Of a stretch of 64,000 nucleotides of DNA, positions 13,407 through 24,220 are shown in pieces; within the stretch, counting starts at the first letter, position 1, and each line of letters starts with the position of its first letter. The stretch is from Calycina herbarum (taxonomy: Eukaryota; Ascomycota; Leotiomycetes; Helotiales; Pezizellaceae), in contig LLEY01000182.1 of the NCBI GenBank assembly GCA_001414485.1, positions 1 through 64,000 on the forward strand, in the 5' to 3' direction. The translations under genes and the position numbers were made by a program. A model generated the notes under the pieces. It did not search any database and was not told where the DNA came from. It was given only the letters and a program-made list of their open reading frames with translations.

Positions 13407-13985
13407 GCATATGGAAGAAGTTTTGAGGGGAGTATGAATGATGGGAGAGTGTCGGGGGCCAACCTTGTATAAGATTTATGGGCGCTATGGATTTTCGCTG
13501 GAGGTGTTCTATGAGATCGGGCAGAGGGATAGGTGGTTGGACAAAAGACCGACTTAAGGAAGGCGTTATGAGTGATGAATTTATTTCTAGGGAATTTGGG
13601 GCATAATACCAAGGAGAGACCACGGCGCTTGTGCATTCTGGTATCTTGGGGTTTAGGATTTTAAACCCCCCAGGGAATGAACATAGAAAAACATGTCCTG
13701 AATTGGATAATATATTCATACAAATTCCTCATGCTTTGATAAATACTTCGTCATGATCATAGAGTGTGTCCATGGCCTCGATTGGATAATATATTCTTAC
13801 AAAATTATCAATTGCTGATACAAGCGATTCCTCGCGATTGTAGAGAGTGTCCCCGTTGGGTAATATAGTCATACAAATTCTCCATTGCTCGTGTCTTGGT
13901 ACAGGTACTTTCTTCAATCCATATCCTATATGAATCCTCATCATAGTCGTACAACAGCCTCCCCTCTCTTCCCCCAGGAATTCGC

Positions 13986-14699
13986 CTAAGAACTGTTTTC
14001 AGAAATCACCTTCCTCCTAACCCTCTCCCTCTCATTCCACTCCTCATCCCCCAGCCCCAAATCCTCCCCTCCTCCTTCTTTATTCTGAAAAGCCGTGCCC
14101 CACTCCACCTTCTTATCTCGACTCTGCCATATATCCTCACTACTGGGCATCATCTTTCCCTCCGCATCCTTCCCGTATTTCGCCTCCTCCCTTTTTCTGT
14201 AAAATTCTTTTATCTCATCTTCCTTCTGGGGAGAAGAGAAGGTTCGTGTACGCATGCAGAACCAGAACTTGGACCAGGACTCGGAACAGGGACGGACGTG
14301 GCCGTGGCGGTAGAGGTCGGTGAATTTCCCGCCGAAGGAGTTGCAGTAGAAGGCTTCGTCGAAGGCGGTGCGGCAGGAGAGGGTTGTTGGGAGGAGGGAG
14401 GTGGAGAGGGGTTCGGAGGAGGGGGAGGGTTCTTGTGATGTAGAGGGGGTTGTGGGAGAGGTGGAAGATGGACGGGGTTTGCGGTTAAAGACTTTGGGCT
14501 TTGGTTTTGACTCTGTGTCTGCGGAGAGTTCGCGGAGGAAGGAATTTAGTTCTTGGTCTGCTTGTTCGTCGCGGGTGAGTGGTTTTGAGGATGTCGAGGT
14601 GGGTGGATTTGAGGGTGTTGATTGGGATGGAATTGGGTTTGTGGTTTGAGTCGAGGGAGGAGAAGACTCCGTGGGAGTTGACGAGAATGGCCAGACCAT
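13986..14699 (-). CDS. Emi1-like twin-CX9C mitochondrial protein (DUF3128)
   Basis: 237 aa, single exon, from the ATG at 14699 (MVWPFSS). The frame is open upstream to 14858, so a 290-residue form is possible, but the downstream start fits the family better. The N-terminal 100 residues are a Ser/Thr/Pro linker. Two CX9C pairs (Cys 109/119 and 138/148) surround a conserved core, CRTAFDEAFYC and CSESWSKFWFC, and the protein ends in a charged helix. Twin CX9C proteins are normally oxidised in the mitochondrial intermembrane space by Mia40. Yeast Emi1 is needed for early meiotic gene induction and mitochondrial function. It is transcribed divergently from YME2, another mitochondrial gene. The DUF3128 assignment rests on motif recognition. 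Confidence 0.85.
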   Translation of the reverse strand: MVWPFSSTPTESSPPSTQTTNPIPSQSTPSNPPTSTSSKPLTRDEQADQELNSFLRELSADTESKPKPKVFNRKPRPSSTSPTTPSTSQEPSPSSEPLSTSLLPTTLSCRTAFDEAFYCNSFGGKFTDLYRHGHVRPCSESWSKFWFCMRTRTFSSPQKEDEIKEFYRKREEAKYGKDAEGKMMPSSEDIWQSRDKKVEWGTAFQNKEGGGEDLGLGDEEWNERERVRRKVISENSS

Positions 14700-15009
14700 G
14701 TTGTTATATTTAATGTAGTGGATTGGATTGGCGACGAGGTTCCAATTGAGAGATGAGGCTGAAGATGTGGATTTCTGCAATTGAGTTCCACGACCAGGTT
14801 CCGGGATTCTCGTTCTTGGCCCCCACGCTTCGGCCTTGTCTCTTATTCTCAGCCTCATGATGTCAGGTCAACATTCTAGACTTCACCTCCCTTCACTTCA
14901 AGTTCCTTGCTTCCATTTCCCGCCCGTTTTCGAATTAATCGGAACCTTTGAATAACGAAAGAAATGCCCGAATAATAAGAAGGCAGAATTGCCAATCAAC
15001 CCAGGCAAC
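14700..15009. promoter_or_regulatory. shared divergent promoter of Emi1-like gene and YME2
   Basis: The two start codons are 310 bp apart and face away from each other, so both promoters must lie here (151 bp if the longer Emi1-like start is used). No TATA box is clear. A bidirectional promoter for two mitochondrial proteins suggests co-expression, which is inference. Confidence 0.5.
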
Positions 15010-17920
15010 ATGCAATCCTCCTCGCGACGCGTTCTTTTCAACCCCACCAGCCTCCCAAGTCTCCGGACAAAGAAGCCTCAGACGAGAGACTTTTATAGTG
15101 GCAGCACTCTACTGCGGGTTGGGTTGAGGAATGGTGCTGAGTCTACGAGATGGAGGGGTGTAAGAGGGAGTTTGAGGAGAGAGAGTACGCAGATTGGAGA
15201 GGATAGGACGGGCCATATAAAAGCGCAGGCGAATGAGGGGATTTTGTTCTTCGATAGTATGATATATTTCAATTTCTCTTTCCATATTTTACCCGCCTGT
15301 AGTACTTGAGAGAATGCATGCTTATGCTGTGACTGGTTTATAGACTTATTCCCACTCAAATTACGATTCTTACTCGGGTTACCACTTCGAGGAGGAAGAA
15401 ATCTCTCCGATTTGCTTTGGAGATATAATAATCAGGCTTTGAGCCGTTATGATCCGCTGAATTTGGTGAAGAGGGCTATTCCGGACTCGATTCCATTAAA
15501 GGTTACGGAGATTTTGCCGAGGTTGAAGGATGGGTGTGTATAATCTTGTGCGGGAAGTGCAGATGGACATGATTGTTGACTGTCGATAGAGGTGCTTTTG
15601 TCAAGTTCCAACATGCGGAAGGAATCACTGCTCAGGAGATTGAAGGTTTGAATCCAAGACAGCTTTCTCAATAGATCTAAGCTGACTTTCCAGGTCTTAT
15701 TGCGGCTTACTTGAAAGAACACCCAATCAAACCATGGTTCAACCCCTTCCGACGAATAAGAGCACAACTAGTCGTCGGAAAACCCTGGCTAGAAGATCTC
15801 TACCGCTTCCCAAGCCGCAGAATAAAAGTAGAATTTGTCCCTGCAACAACTGGCAAAGAACCCTCCGAGTTATCACAAGAAACCATCTACAGCCTCTTCC
15901 GTCGCTACGGCAAACTCTCAGAAATCATCTCCCAACCATCTGATTCCAAAGTCCTACCCAAATACGCATTCGTCGATTTCAGCAAGATTCGACAATCCAT
16001 CATGGCAAAAAACTGTATGCACGGCTTCAAAGTGCTCGAGGAAGCAGGTGGTGGAGCGGCAGGAACACAATTACGACTTTCCTTTGAGCAAAAGATTAAA
16101 GCTCATTGGATACGTGATTGGATTGTCAACCATCCTCGTGTTGTTATCCCCGCTGTTGCTGCGCTTGTTGCTACTGTTACTGTTGCAGTTTTCGATCCGA
16201 TTAGGACGTTCTTTATTAAGGCTAAGATTGATCATTCGTTTCATTTGAATGATAATAGGCTTTATAAATGGTTTAAGAGTCAAGCAACCGATATCCTTAC
16301 TTTTCGAAAACAAAAAGAGGAGGATGTTAGTTTTGGGGCTATTTGGGATGATCGGAAGGAAATTATTGATCAGATACAAACCTGGCTTATGGAAACAGCG
16401 GATACGTTTGTTGTTATTCAAGGACCTCGCGGCTCGGGAAAGAAAGAGTTGATTCTGGACCAAGCACTCAAGGGGAGGAAGAATACTCTTGTTATTGATT
16501 GTAAACCGATTCAAGAAGCGAGGGGTGATAGCGCGACGATCTCGGCCGCTGCTAGTGCTGTGGGATATCGACCTATTTTTTCGTGGATGAACAGTATTAG
16601 TAGTTTGGTTGATCTTGCGGCTCAAGGAACTATTGGGGTTAAGAGTGGGTTCAGTGAGACGCTTGATGCGCAGTTGGGGAAGATTTGGCAGAATACTAAG
16701 GTTGCTTTGAAGGAGGTTGCGTTGAGCCATAGGGATGGGGATGATAAGGATGCTAATTTGGCTGATGATGGTATGTCTTCTCTCGTCCTCGTCTTCGGGT
16801 ATTTTCAACTTATCTCTCTTCCTCGCGCTGAGAGTCTGCTTTACTACTCGCCCCTCCCTACCCCCCTCAGGCTTCGAAATACTAACAACCTGCAGACTGG
16901 CTAGAAGCCCACCCCGAATGCAGACCCGTGGTCGTAATAGACAACTTCCTCCATAAATCCGAAGACTCTAGTCTCGTCTACGATAAACTCGCCGAATGGG
17001 CCGCCTCCCTAACAACCACAAATATTGCCCACGTCATCTTCCTTACAAACGACATTTCATACTCCAAATCTCTCTCTAAAGCCCTCCCCGACCGTGTATT
17101 CCGCCAAGTCGCTCTAGGAGATATCAGTCCTGAAGTAGCAAAACGCTTCGTCATCACACATCTCGATTCCGATCCCCCCTCCAAAGACGAATCTGGAACC
17201 GAAGAGAAAGCTCTATCCCCCTCGCAAAGAAGAGAGGATTTAAGAGAATTAGATGGCTGTATTGAGGTTCTTGGTGGGAGATTGACGGACCTTGAGTTTT
17301 TGGCGAGGAGACTTAAGACAGGGCAATCTCCCAACAGAGCAGTCACAGAAATCATCGAACAATCCGCCTCCGAAATCCTCAAAATGTATTTGCTCACCAC
17401 TGCGTCATCAGAAGAAGGTAAAGAAAAGAAATGGACTCCAGAACAAGCATGGTACCTCGTCTCCAAACTCGCAGAAAAGGAAGTCTTGAAATACAACGAG
17501 GTCCTCCTCTCCCCCACCTTCTCCTCCTCCCTCACAGCTTCCGCTTCAAACGGCGAGTCCGTCCTCGAAGCTCTCTCAGCCGCCGAACTTATCTCTATAA
17601 AAACATATAAAGGAAGACCGCAGAAGATCGTAGCGGGGAGACCGGTGTACCAGGCGGCTTTTGGACAGTTGACGAAAGATAAGGTGCTCAAGGCAAGATT
17701 GGATCTTGCGGTATTGAAGGAGCTTGTTAAGGTTGAGGAGAAGACTATTGAGAAGTGTGAGGCTGAGTTGAGTGTTCTTGGGGCGTTGCCTAGACAGCCT
17801 AGGGAGGTTGGGCCGAGGGTTATGTTTTTGCTTGGGAAGTTGGGTGTTAGTCAGGGGAAGGTTGAGGGGTGGGAGAGGGAGGCGGGGGTGTTGAAGGGGG
17901 TGCTTATTGATGAGTTTTAG
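15010..17920 (+). CDS. yme2: mitochondrial inner-membrane protein Yme2 (RNA12 family)
   Basis: 864 aa in five exons: 15010-15256, 15344-15533, 15590-15645, 15694-16770 and 16896-17920. All phases are consistent. The N-terminal 45 residues are basic with S, T and R, as in a mitochondrial presequence. Then come the family block FFDNLFPLKL, an RRM-like domain (about 205-290, KVLPKYAFVDF), one transmembrane segment (about 312-331) and a P-loop ATPase-like RNA12 domain with Walker A GPRGSGKK near residue 408, a Walker B-like VVVIDNFLH near 540, and a C-terminal helical region. Yeast Yme2/Rna12 is an inner-membrane protein that affects mtDNA escape and nucleoid structure and has its large domain in the intermembrane space. 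The 125 bp fourth intron ends in a perfect TACTAAC branch motif. Length and domain order are normal for filamentous fungi. Confidence 0.95.
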
Positions 17921-20900
17921 GGGAGGGGGGAGATACCCGGTGTTTTACCTTCTGTACAAAATACCTTGATTGTTGCGAGGAGTTGGGGAGAGGATTGACG
18001 GAGGAACAGACAGGACTCTACCCGGGTGGAGATAATGGAAATGAAAACCCTGCTCATTCAGGTCGTCGCCCACATAGCGGCTGTACACCACCCCATCTCT
18101 ACTTTTCTCTTCTTTGAGTCAGTGAGCCCGTTCGGTGACGAACTCCAGGTTTGAGAGGGTACCTACTTGAGAATGCCTCGTAGAGTCAGAGAGTCACGAG
18201 AAGAAAAGGTAGCTAAGGTGAGAAATAAGCTTATACTGCACTAAGTGCTTATATCCGCTCAGGGGGTTGTTGCTCTTGAGGCTGAGAATCCTTTTCGGTG
18301 TGGGTGAGATTTTTAGGCTGAGCCTCGCTTAACCTCCAGGGGCCATTTCAAGAAGACCGAGAACACCCAAAGGTCTTCCAGCACGAGAGGTGGGGAGAGA
18401 AGGTAGGTAAGTAGGCTATAAAATTCCCCCCTATGGTACATTCATTGATCAACCAAATGAAAACAAGGTCGCTAGCATCAAGTCATCTGAATCCGTATAT
18501 TTTACCTAGCACGAATCTTGAGATATTTATTTGAAAACTTTACAGGGGGTCTAGGTTAGAGCAATGGTGGAGTGTTTGTATTTGAAGGGGTATGGATGTT
18601 TCGGTAGTAAGTAGTTTGGTTTTCGACAGCAAATTGTTGTCTCGACTTGGCTTTGTCTTGGAGAATTTGAGATAAAGACGAGTATTGAAAAGTTGGAGGA
18701 CTGGCGCCTCTCGATTCGGTTCAGTTTAGTTGTCCTTCTGGTAACTTGATTATAGGGGATCTATCCAGCCATGTTATCGGCCACATCATCTTTTTTCATC
18801 ATACTTGTCTCCCTCAGGGTCGGGCGTGAGTTTGCTTTTTAGTCAGTGGTTTCCCAAGATTGAGGAAAATCATGCATGTAAGGATGGTTTTCATGAGGGA
18901 CCTAGCTTGTGGTCAAAATCAATTGACTTCAATTTTCTTGTTTGCTTGGTATCGCATGATGGCTTAACCTGACCCTCGTTTATGTTAGGTAGGGTTTAAG
19001 TTCACTTCGTACAATCTCTACCTCGCTGTCCCAGATTTGAAAATTGTGTGAAATATGAAAATGTTTTCGATATGCGACCTTGCAGTTGCCACGTCCCCGG
19101 TTGATAAAGAATAGAGAGGTACGTTTTATACTGCCTCGACCTTCCTATAACGGATATCATGATCACCGAACTATTCTCGTTGCTTCTTGAGCTTGTAGTT
19201 CAATGCCGGTGAGGAGGTCTGAGAGGCATACAGCATGTAACGGACATTGTTTCTATTGTTTCTACCGGGGGGAGATTGAGATAACTGAACGGCTTCTACT
19301 TATGTGAATACGTCAAGATGTTCCGACAGCAGGAGGGGTTTCGACGGTAAGTTCCAAGTTACTTCTTTCCTTGAGACTTCTTCAAGTCAAATTCGGAGTT
19401 ACTCACTTGGTCTCAACTCCCAAACAGCTCTAAAGTTATTGCTTGTCTAATCTTGCAAGGAATGATTCTAGACATTCTAATGCAATCGTAGAGCCCTCCA
19501 ATTAACATGTTGTTGATCGATGTCTTGTACGTACTTGGCATATTCCCTGATGTCATATATGCCCTTCGAAGCTTCTAACTACCGCACTTCCCTTTCTCCC
19601 TTGGGGATTCGGTTGTGAAGAGAGTTGAGAGCTAGTCAGAGTATATAATGAAAATATTTGGTAGTTGATAATTGGTTTCCGGAATTAACTACAAGCTTCA
19701 TCGGTAGGGGATAGCCTTCTTTTGTAAATATTGATGGAGTTGGAAGATTTCTAAGGCTTTCGCGCATTACTCTCCTTCGGCCTAGTCCATCAATAATTAC
19801 ATCTAGCGATCTATGTTACTCTTATGAGAATTGAAAAACCAGTATTGATGGTGAGTCCAAAGAATTGTATTTGAGAAGGCTTTTCTTGGAACAATGGAAC
19901 ATTTGCTTGAGTCGTGTGCGAGGATGCTTATGCAAACATGGAGAATTTTCCGGTTCTTCACTCTGCTGGCTTTCCACCACATATACAGAGAGAACATTTA
20001 TTCATACTGTATCGAGTTTCATCATAACAAAATTCGAAATTCATTTACAATGCAGGTTTAAAAGCCAGGTGATGGAGTATATAAGACACTCAAGTCCCCA
20101 AGACAAATTATCAACTCCACTGAGCTGAACTTGATTGTTGATGTTTTCCGAAAGAACGCATCATAGTAGAGCAAAGGATAAGAGGCGAAAAAACACATGG
20201 TCGGAATTCTCTAGCAAGCTCTCTATCCTCTGAGCTTAGTTTGTTGTGGTCTATTCACTTACGTTGTCTCTGAATTTTCGAGAGTATGATGGTTTTCGAC
20301 GGCAACATCTTATGATATTGGCCTTCCCAAGACTATAGAATTCTTCTGGATGCGCTTCCTGGTATCCAAATTGGGTCTTCAATAGATCAACTCTTGCTAG
20401 TGTTTGTTGTCGAAGTAGGCCGGTGGTCTGTTTCCAACCTGTCTTTGTCCCTGTTTTATTCTAGAGCTTCAAGGAGAAGTCTACACATGTCGACTCAGTC
20501 TTCTAGGACGTGTACAACTCGATATTCTATTTCATTCTGATGCATCTTGCTATCTTCCTTACTCTGTTCTGGAGTGCCTTTTTATACATTAGCTCTCTAA
20601 AGTTATCTGAGTGAGTCTTGAGATAAATGAGTTTAGAAGCTTTCTGAGATGTGCTGACTTTATGCTTTTGGGTATATCTTCCTTTCACCGACCCATCCCA
20701 TCCTCCCCAAAAAAGAACCCCGGTATAATATTCCACATTCTGGAATCCAAGCAACGTTGATTTTGGGGGTAAAACGGCCGCGCAGTCGAAAAGTATTGCT
20801 GTGGATGTACTGGAATCACAACCTAGTGCGAGTTGTTTGTGGCAGTATGTGTTGGAAGTCATGTAATGTCAGCATAACCAAACACACTAAGTTCCAAGTC

Positions 20901-22309
20901 ATCTGAGTCCAACTAAAAGAATTGCATTTGCTGTCGAAGTGATTCTTACTGTCGCTTCCTTGGCATATTTACAGAGGAGAAAATACCCCTGCAAAGAGAT
21001 AGAAGAGAAGAGGGAGGTCGTGCTTTTATAGCAAGCGGGTAAACGAGAGAATAAATGACTGGCAAAAAAAGAGAAAACAACGACGTAGAACATTATCACC
21101 TGAGCGTCCCACTTGTCCTATGTTCTGCCGTCTTTACATTCCTCTTTTCCTATCCCTTCATATGGGTAGAGAAACAGTTCCCAACTCAATGTTCGTTGGT
21201 GGTGTTTATACTTGATGCTTTTAGGTTTTGGTTTGGAGGGAAGGCGTCTACTTGGTGGTCTTCAGTTTTTTCTTGCCCTCTTTATCTTGCTTCTAATCCC
21301 CGGAAAGATCATTTACGTTGAGGTATTTATCCTTGACCTGTCAGGTCTTTATACAAGATATTAAGAGAGGTGAAGTTGAGATATTGTAATGATGAGGGGA
21401 AACTTTTGGGTTCTCAGAGTAACGGAATCCGGGTCTTCTCAATGAAATGGGTATGCAACTTGTTTTAGTCTTCCTCGAGATTAGCAATGGCTTGGTCCTT
21501 TTGTGTAATCTCCTGCTTGAGTTTACTGTTTGTCTTCTCGACATCTTGGTAAGACGCCCTGTCATTGCTCTCCGGCAACCTTCTGTCTTACTGTTGGAAC
21601 TATCCTCGATATATTGTAGCTGTATTGTTCGAGAACTTCGAGAAGAATTATAAACTCGACTTTTAATTTTCCTAAGCCTTCTCAGGCAATAACTTCTAAT
21701 TACGCTAAGCTATTTCGAGTAATGAGATGGAAGGGTGCCGGAGAGCAGGGCCCACTTCTCTTACTTAGAAAGGTCGGCGCTTCGCAACGGATAATGTCCT
21801 TAGGATTTCTAGAGTTTAGCTTTATCTCAAGTCGCAATCCGTCAATTTTGATATCAGCAGTCGTTTTCAAGTCGTCATCCAACATTATGGATTCGTCTTT
21901 TGATATCTAAGGTCATAAATCAATAGTACTACCTTTCAAACTACTCGAGATAAGAATGGGATACCAACAAAAAATCATTTCCCAAAAGGGAGCCGAAGGG
22001 CTATCTATGTCTCTTTATCTTCCCATAAACCATCAGATCTCCATCTCCCAAGAATTGCTTTGTCAACGAACAACCAAGAAATAAAGAAGCAGGAAACCTT
22101 GGCACAAATTTTCTTTCAAAAGCCATTACCGTTATTCTTTTGTTAACCAAAAACATAGATAGCAGATCAGATGTATTTTCCAAGCATTAAAATTCCATGG
22201 TTACCGGGACCACATCCGGTCAACTACTCTCAAGTGTGTGATCAACTCTCAACAGCACAAGTAGACAATAGAACAAAGCCTCAAACTAGAACCCGAACAA
22301 GCCAAGAAA
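17921..22309. other. 4.4 kb region with no supported gene
   Basis: Six-frame reading gives only short ORFs (maximum about 111 codons) with no domain. The words TGGTTTTCGACAGCAA (about 18616) and TGGTTTTCGACGGCAA (about 20288), with a related GTTTCGACGGTAAG (19336), recur, hinting at an old dispersed repeat. The region could hold a noncoding transcript or upstream control of the zinc-finger gene, but nothing in the sequence proves it. Confidence 0.4.
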
Positions 22310-23302
22310 ATGACACAACGTCAATCTCGTAGTCCGACCAAGAGTCCAGCTAAGACTCCAACCTTCAACTTGCAAGATGCTACCTTTAGACGACGAAGTT
22401 CCCTCAGGTCCTTCGGCACGTTTAGTAACCCTTTCCCCACCATAAACGCGGAAACGACTCCGAGTGCACCTACGGACCTTTCCCTAGTCATACGTCGCGT
22501 CTCCCAGCGATCCAGTAATCTGCGACACGAACTTCCAGACTCAGCAGTCTCAGCAGATCAAGAAAGTCCCCGAGGCACCAAGAGGAAAGCTAGTTCTCCA
22601 ACAACACCAACCACCCCTCGGAAACGCCGAAATGCCGTCCGAAAATCGCCAACCACGAGTAAACCAACCACATCCTCACAACTACCATCCTCAGAAGCTC
22701 CCCGCCGACGATCTACCCGCCGCAAATCCTTAGCCCTGAACCAGCCAGTCACTGCGGTTACACCAACTCCAGAAGTCTCCCGTAGACGATCAACGCTCCG
22801 CAAATTCACAACCCCAAGCCAACAAACAGCTACCCCAGCACTAGCCCCAGAAGTCATCCGTCGACGATCAACCCTCCGTTCCTACAACCTCTTCCCCTAC
22901 CCCCCAGATCTCCACCTCCCACCAGGCGTCGTCCTCCTCGCACCCGGTCAACCCGTTCCGCCACCCCCAAAGCCAACTCCAAAACACATCTGCCTACGCG
23001 GAAAGCCACCATGTGGTATGGAGTTCCCCACGCGAGCCAAGCTCCACATGCACCAACGTGCCCGACACGGAGGTGCACCGTTAGGATGGTTGCAAGACGA
23101 GACTGCGAAAGTGGTGGCCAAGGGGAAGACAATCCACCGGAAAAAGGACGATAATGGTATTCTTGTGAAATCTTGGACGACGGGGAAGGATACGCCGGAG
23201 TGTCACGTTTGTGGGAAGCAATGCTCGAAACCTCGGCTACTTGACGAGCATCTGCAGAAGGTGCACGGGATTGGGGTTGTGATTGAGTTGGAGGATGATT
23301 GA
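22310..23302 (+). CDS. Ser/Pro/Arg-rich protein with two C2H2 zinc fingers
   Basis: 330 aa, single exon, starting at an ATG in good context (AAAATGAC). Residues 1-220 are disordered, rich in S, T, P and R, and contain four spaced copies of an RRRS[ST]xR box (about residues 28, 130, 154 and 184) resembling basophilic kinase sites or NLS pieces. The C-terminus has two fingers. The second (CHVCGKQC...H...H) is canonical CX2CX12HX4H. The first (CLRGKPPC...H...H) has six residues between its cysteines instead of two to four. It ends in an acidic tail. A nuclear, nucleic-acid-binding role is inferred. I do not recognise a named orthologue. Confidence 0.75.
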   Translation: MTQRQSRSPTKSPAKTPTFNLQDATFRRRSSLRSFGTFSNPFPTINAETTPSAPTDLSLVIRRVSQRSSNLRHELPDSAVSADQESPRGTKRKASSPTTPTTPRKRRNAVRKSPTTSKPTTSSQLPSSEAPRRRSTRRKSLALNQPVTAVTPTPEVSRRRSTLRKFTTPSQQTATPALAPEVIRRRSTLRSYNLFPYPPDLHLPPGVVLLAPGQPVPPPPKPTPKHICLRGKPPCGMEFPTRAKLHMHQRARHGGAPLGWLQDETAKVVAKGKTIHRKKDDNGILVKSWTTGKDTPECHVCGKQCSKPRLLDEHLQKVHGIGVVIELEDD

Positions 23303-23740
23303 GATGGGGAGTAAGGCTGTAGAGGCTAATGTTGCGGAGAACACGAGATGTGGGTTGTAAGATTATACTTAAATTTCTGATATACCACTCCTTTTTCTAT
23401 TTGTAGATTAAACCAATAAGATTTCACGTATACAGGTACCAACAAAGTTCCAAAAAAAAAACCCCCCCTGCACCTGTGAGATAACCATTGACTTGTGAAT
23501 TCTTTGAAAACCCTTTACAAACACACAATATGCTTCACCACAACTTTGGGTTGAAATAAACTGACATCCTGAAGACACAATAGCAAAAAACAACGAAAAG
23601 TTGGTGAAGCTGGAATCGTCCCCAATGAGCAAAACCATGAAATTATAAAGAAGCTTCCCTTGACGCCAGAATGTAGTTTCACAACTTTACACAAACCACA
23701 AACCCAAGACAAGACAAACTCTTCGGAGCAGCATCCCATC

Positions 23741-24220
23741 ATGAGCGACAGAAAGCTAGCGTCTCACCCAGACAGAAATGCCCCCTACTCGGGGACATTT
23801 CCACAACACCCAAGCACCCCTCCTCTAATTGCTCCAGTGATGAACTCCATGCCTCAAATATTTGCAGCGATGAATTCCGCTCCACAGATGAATTCCACTT
23901 CACCAACAAAACAACTCAAGCGGAAACCAAAAAATACACCTACACAAACTCCTCCAGAGCCCAAAAAGCGAAAGGTTGACGCGCAAAAGCCCAAACAGAC
24001 AGCCAAAGAACTTGACACAGCAGAAGCACTAGCAGCCCTCGCTAAAAAGCCGGTATATCATAATAATCATTCAAGAACAACATACAAGGATAAACCCATT
24101 TACACATCCAAGGAGCTCGAGGCAGCACAAGGTCTCCTCCTCCTCTCTCGAAAGCCTGTCCATCACTCAAGCGATCAAGTTCAACAAGTTCATAAAATGC
24201 CCGACAAGGACAATGCATGA
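23741..24220 (+). CDS. small basic protein with SV40-type nuclear signal and internal repeat
   Basis: 159 aa from ATG 23741 (MSDRKLAS); the frame is open further upstream to 23660. It is rich in P, N, K and T. Residues 74-79 read PKKRKV, a classical monopartite nuclear localisation signal. An imperfect duplicated motif follows: ELDTAEALAALAKKPVYH (90-107) and ELEAAQGLLLLSRKPVHH (125-142). No known domain was recognised. It lies 440 bp downstream of, and in the same orientation as, the C2H2 gene. The PQM-rich N-terminus and the motif pair argue that it is coding rather than chance, but it could be lineage-specific. Confidence 0.55.
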   Translation: MSDRKLASHPDRNAPYSGTFPQHPSTPPLIAPVMNSMPQIFAAMNSAPQMNSTSPTKQLKRKPKNTPTQTPPEPKKRKVDAQKPKQTAKELDTAEALAALAKKPVYHNNHSRTTYKDKPIYTSKELEAAQGLLLLSRKPVHHSSDQVQQVHKMPDKDNA

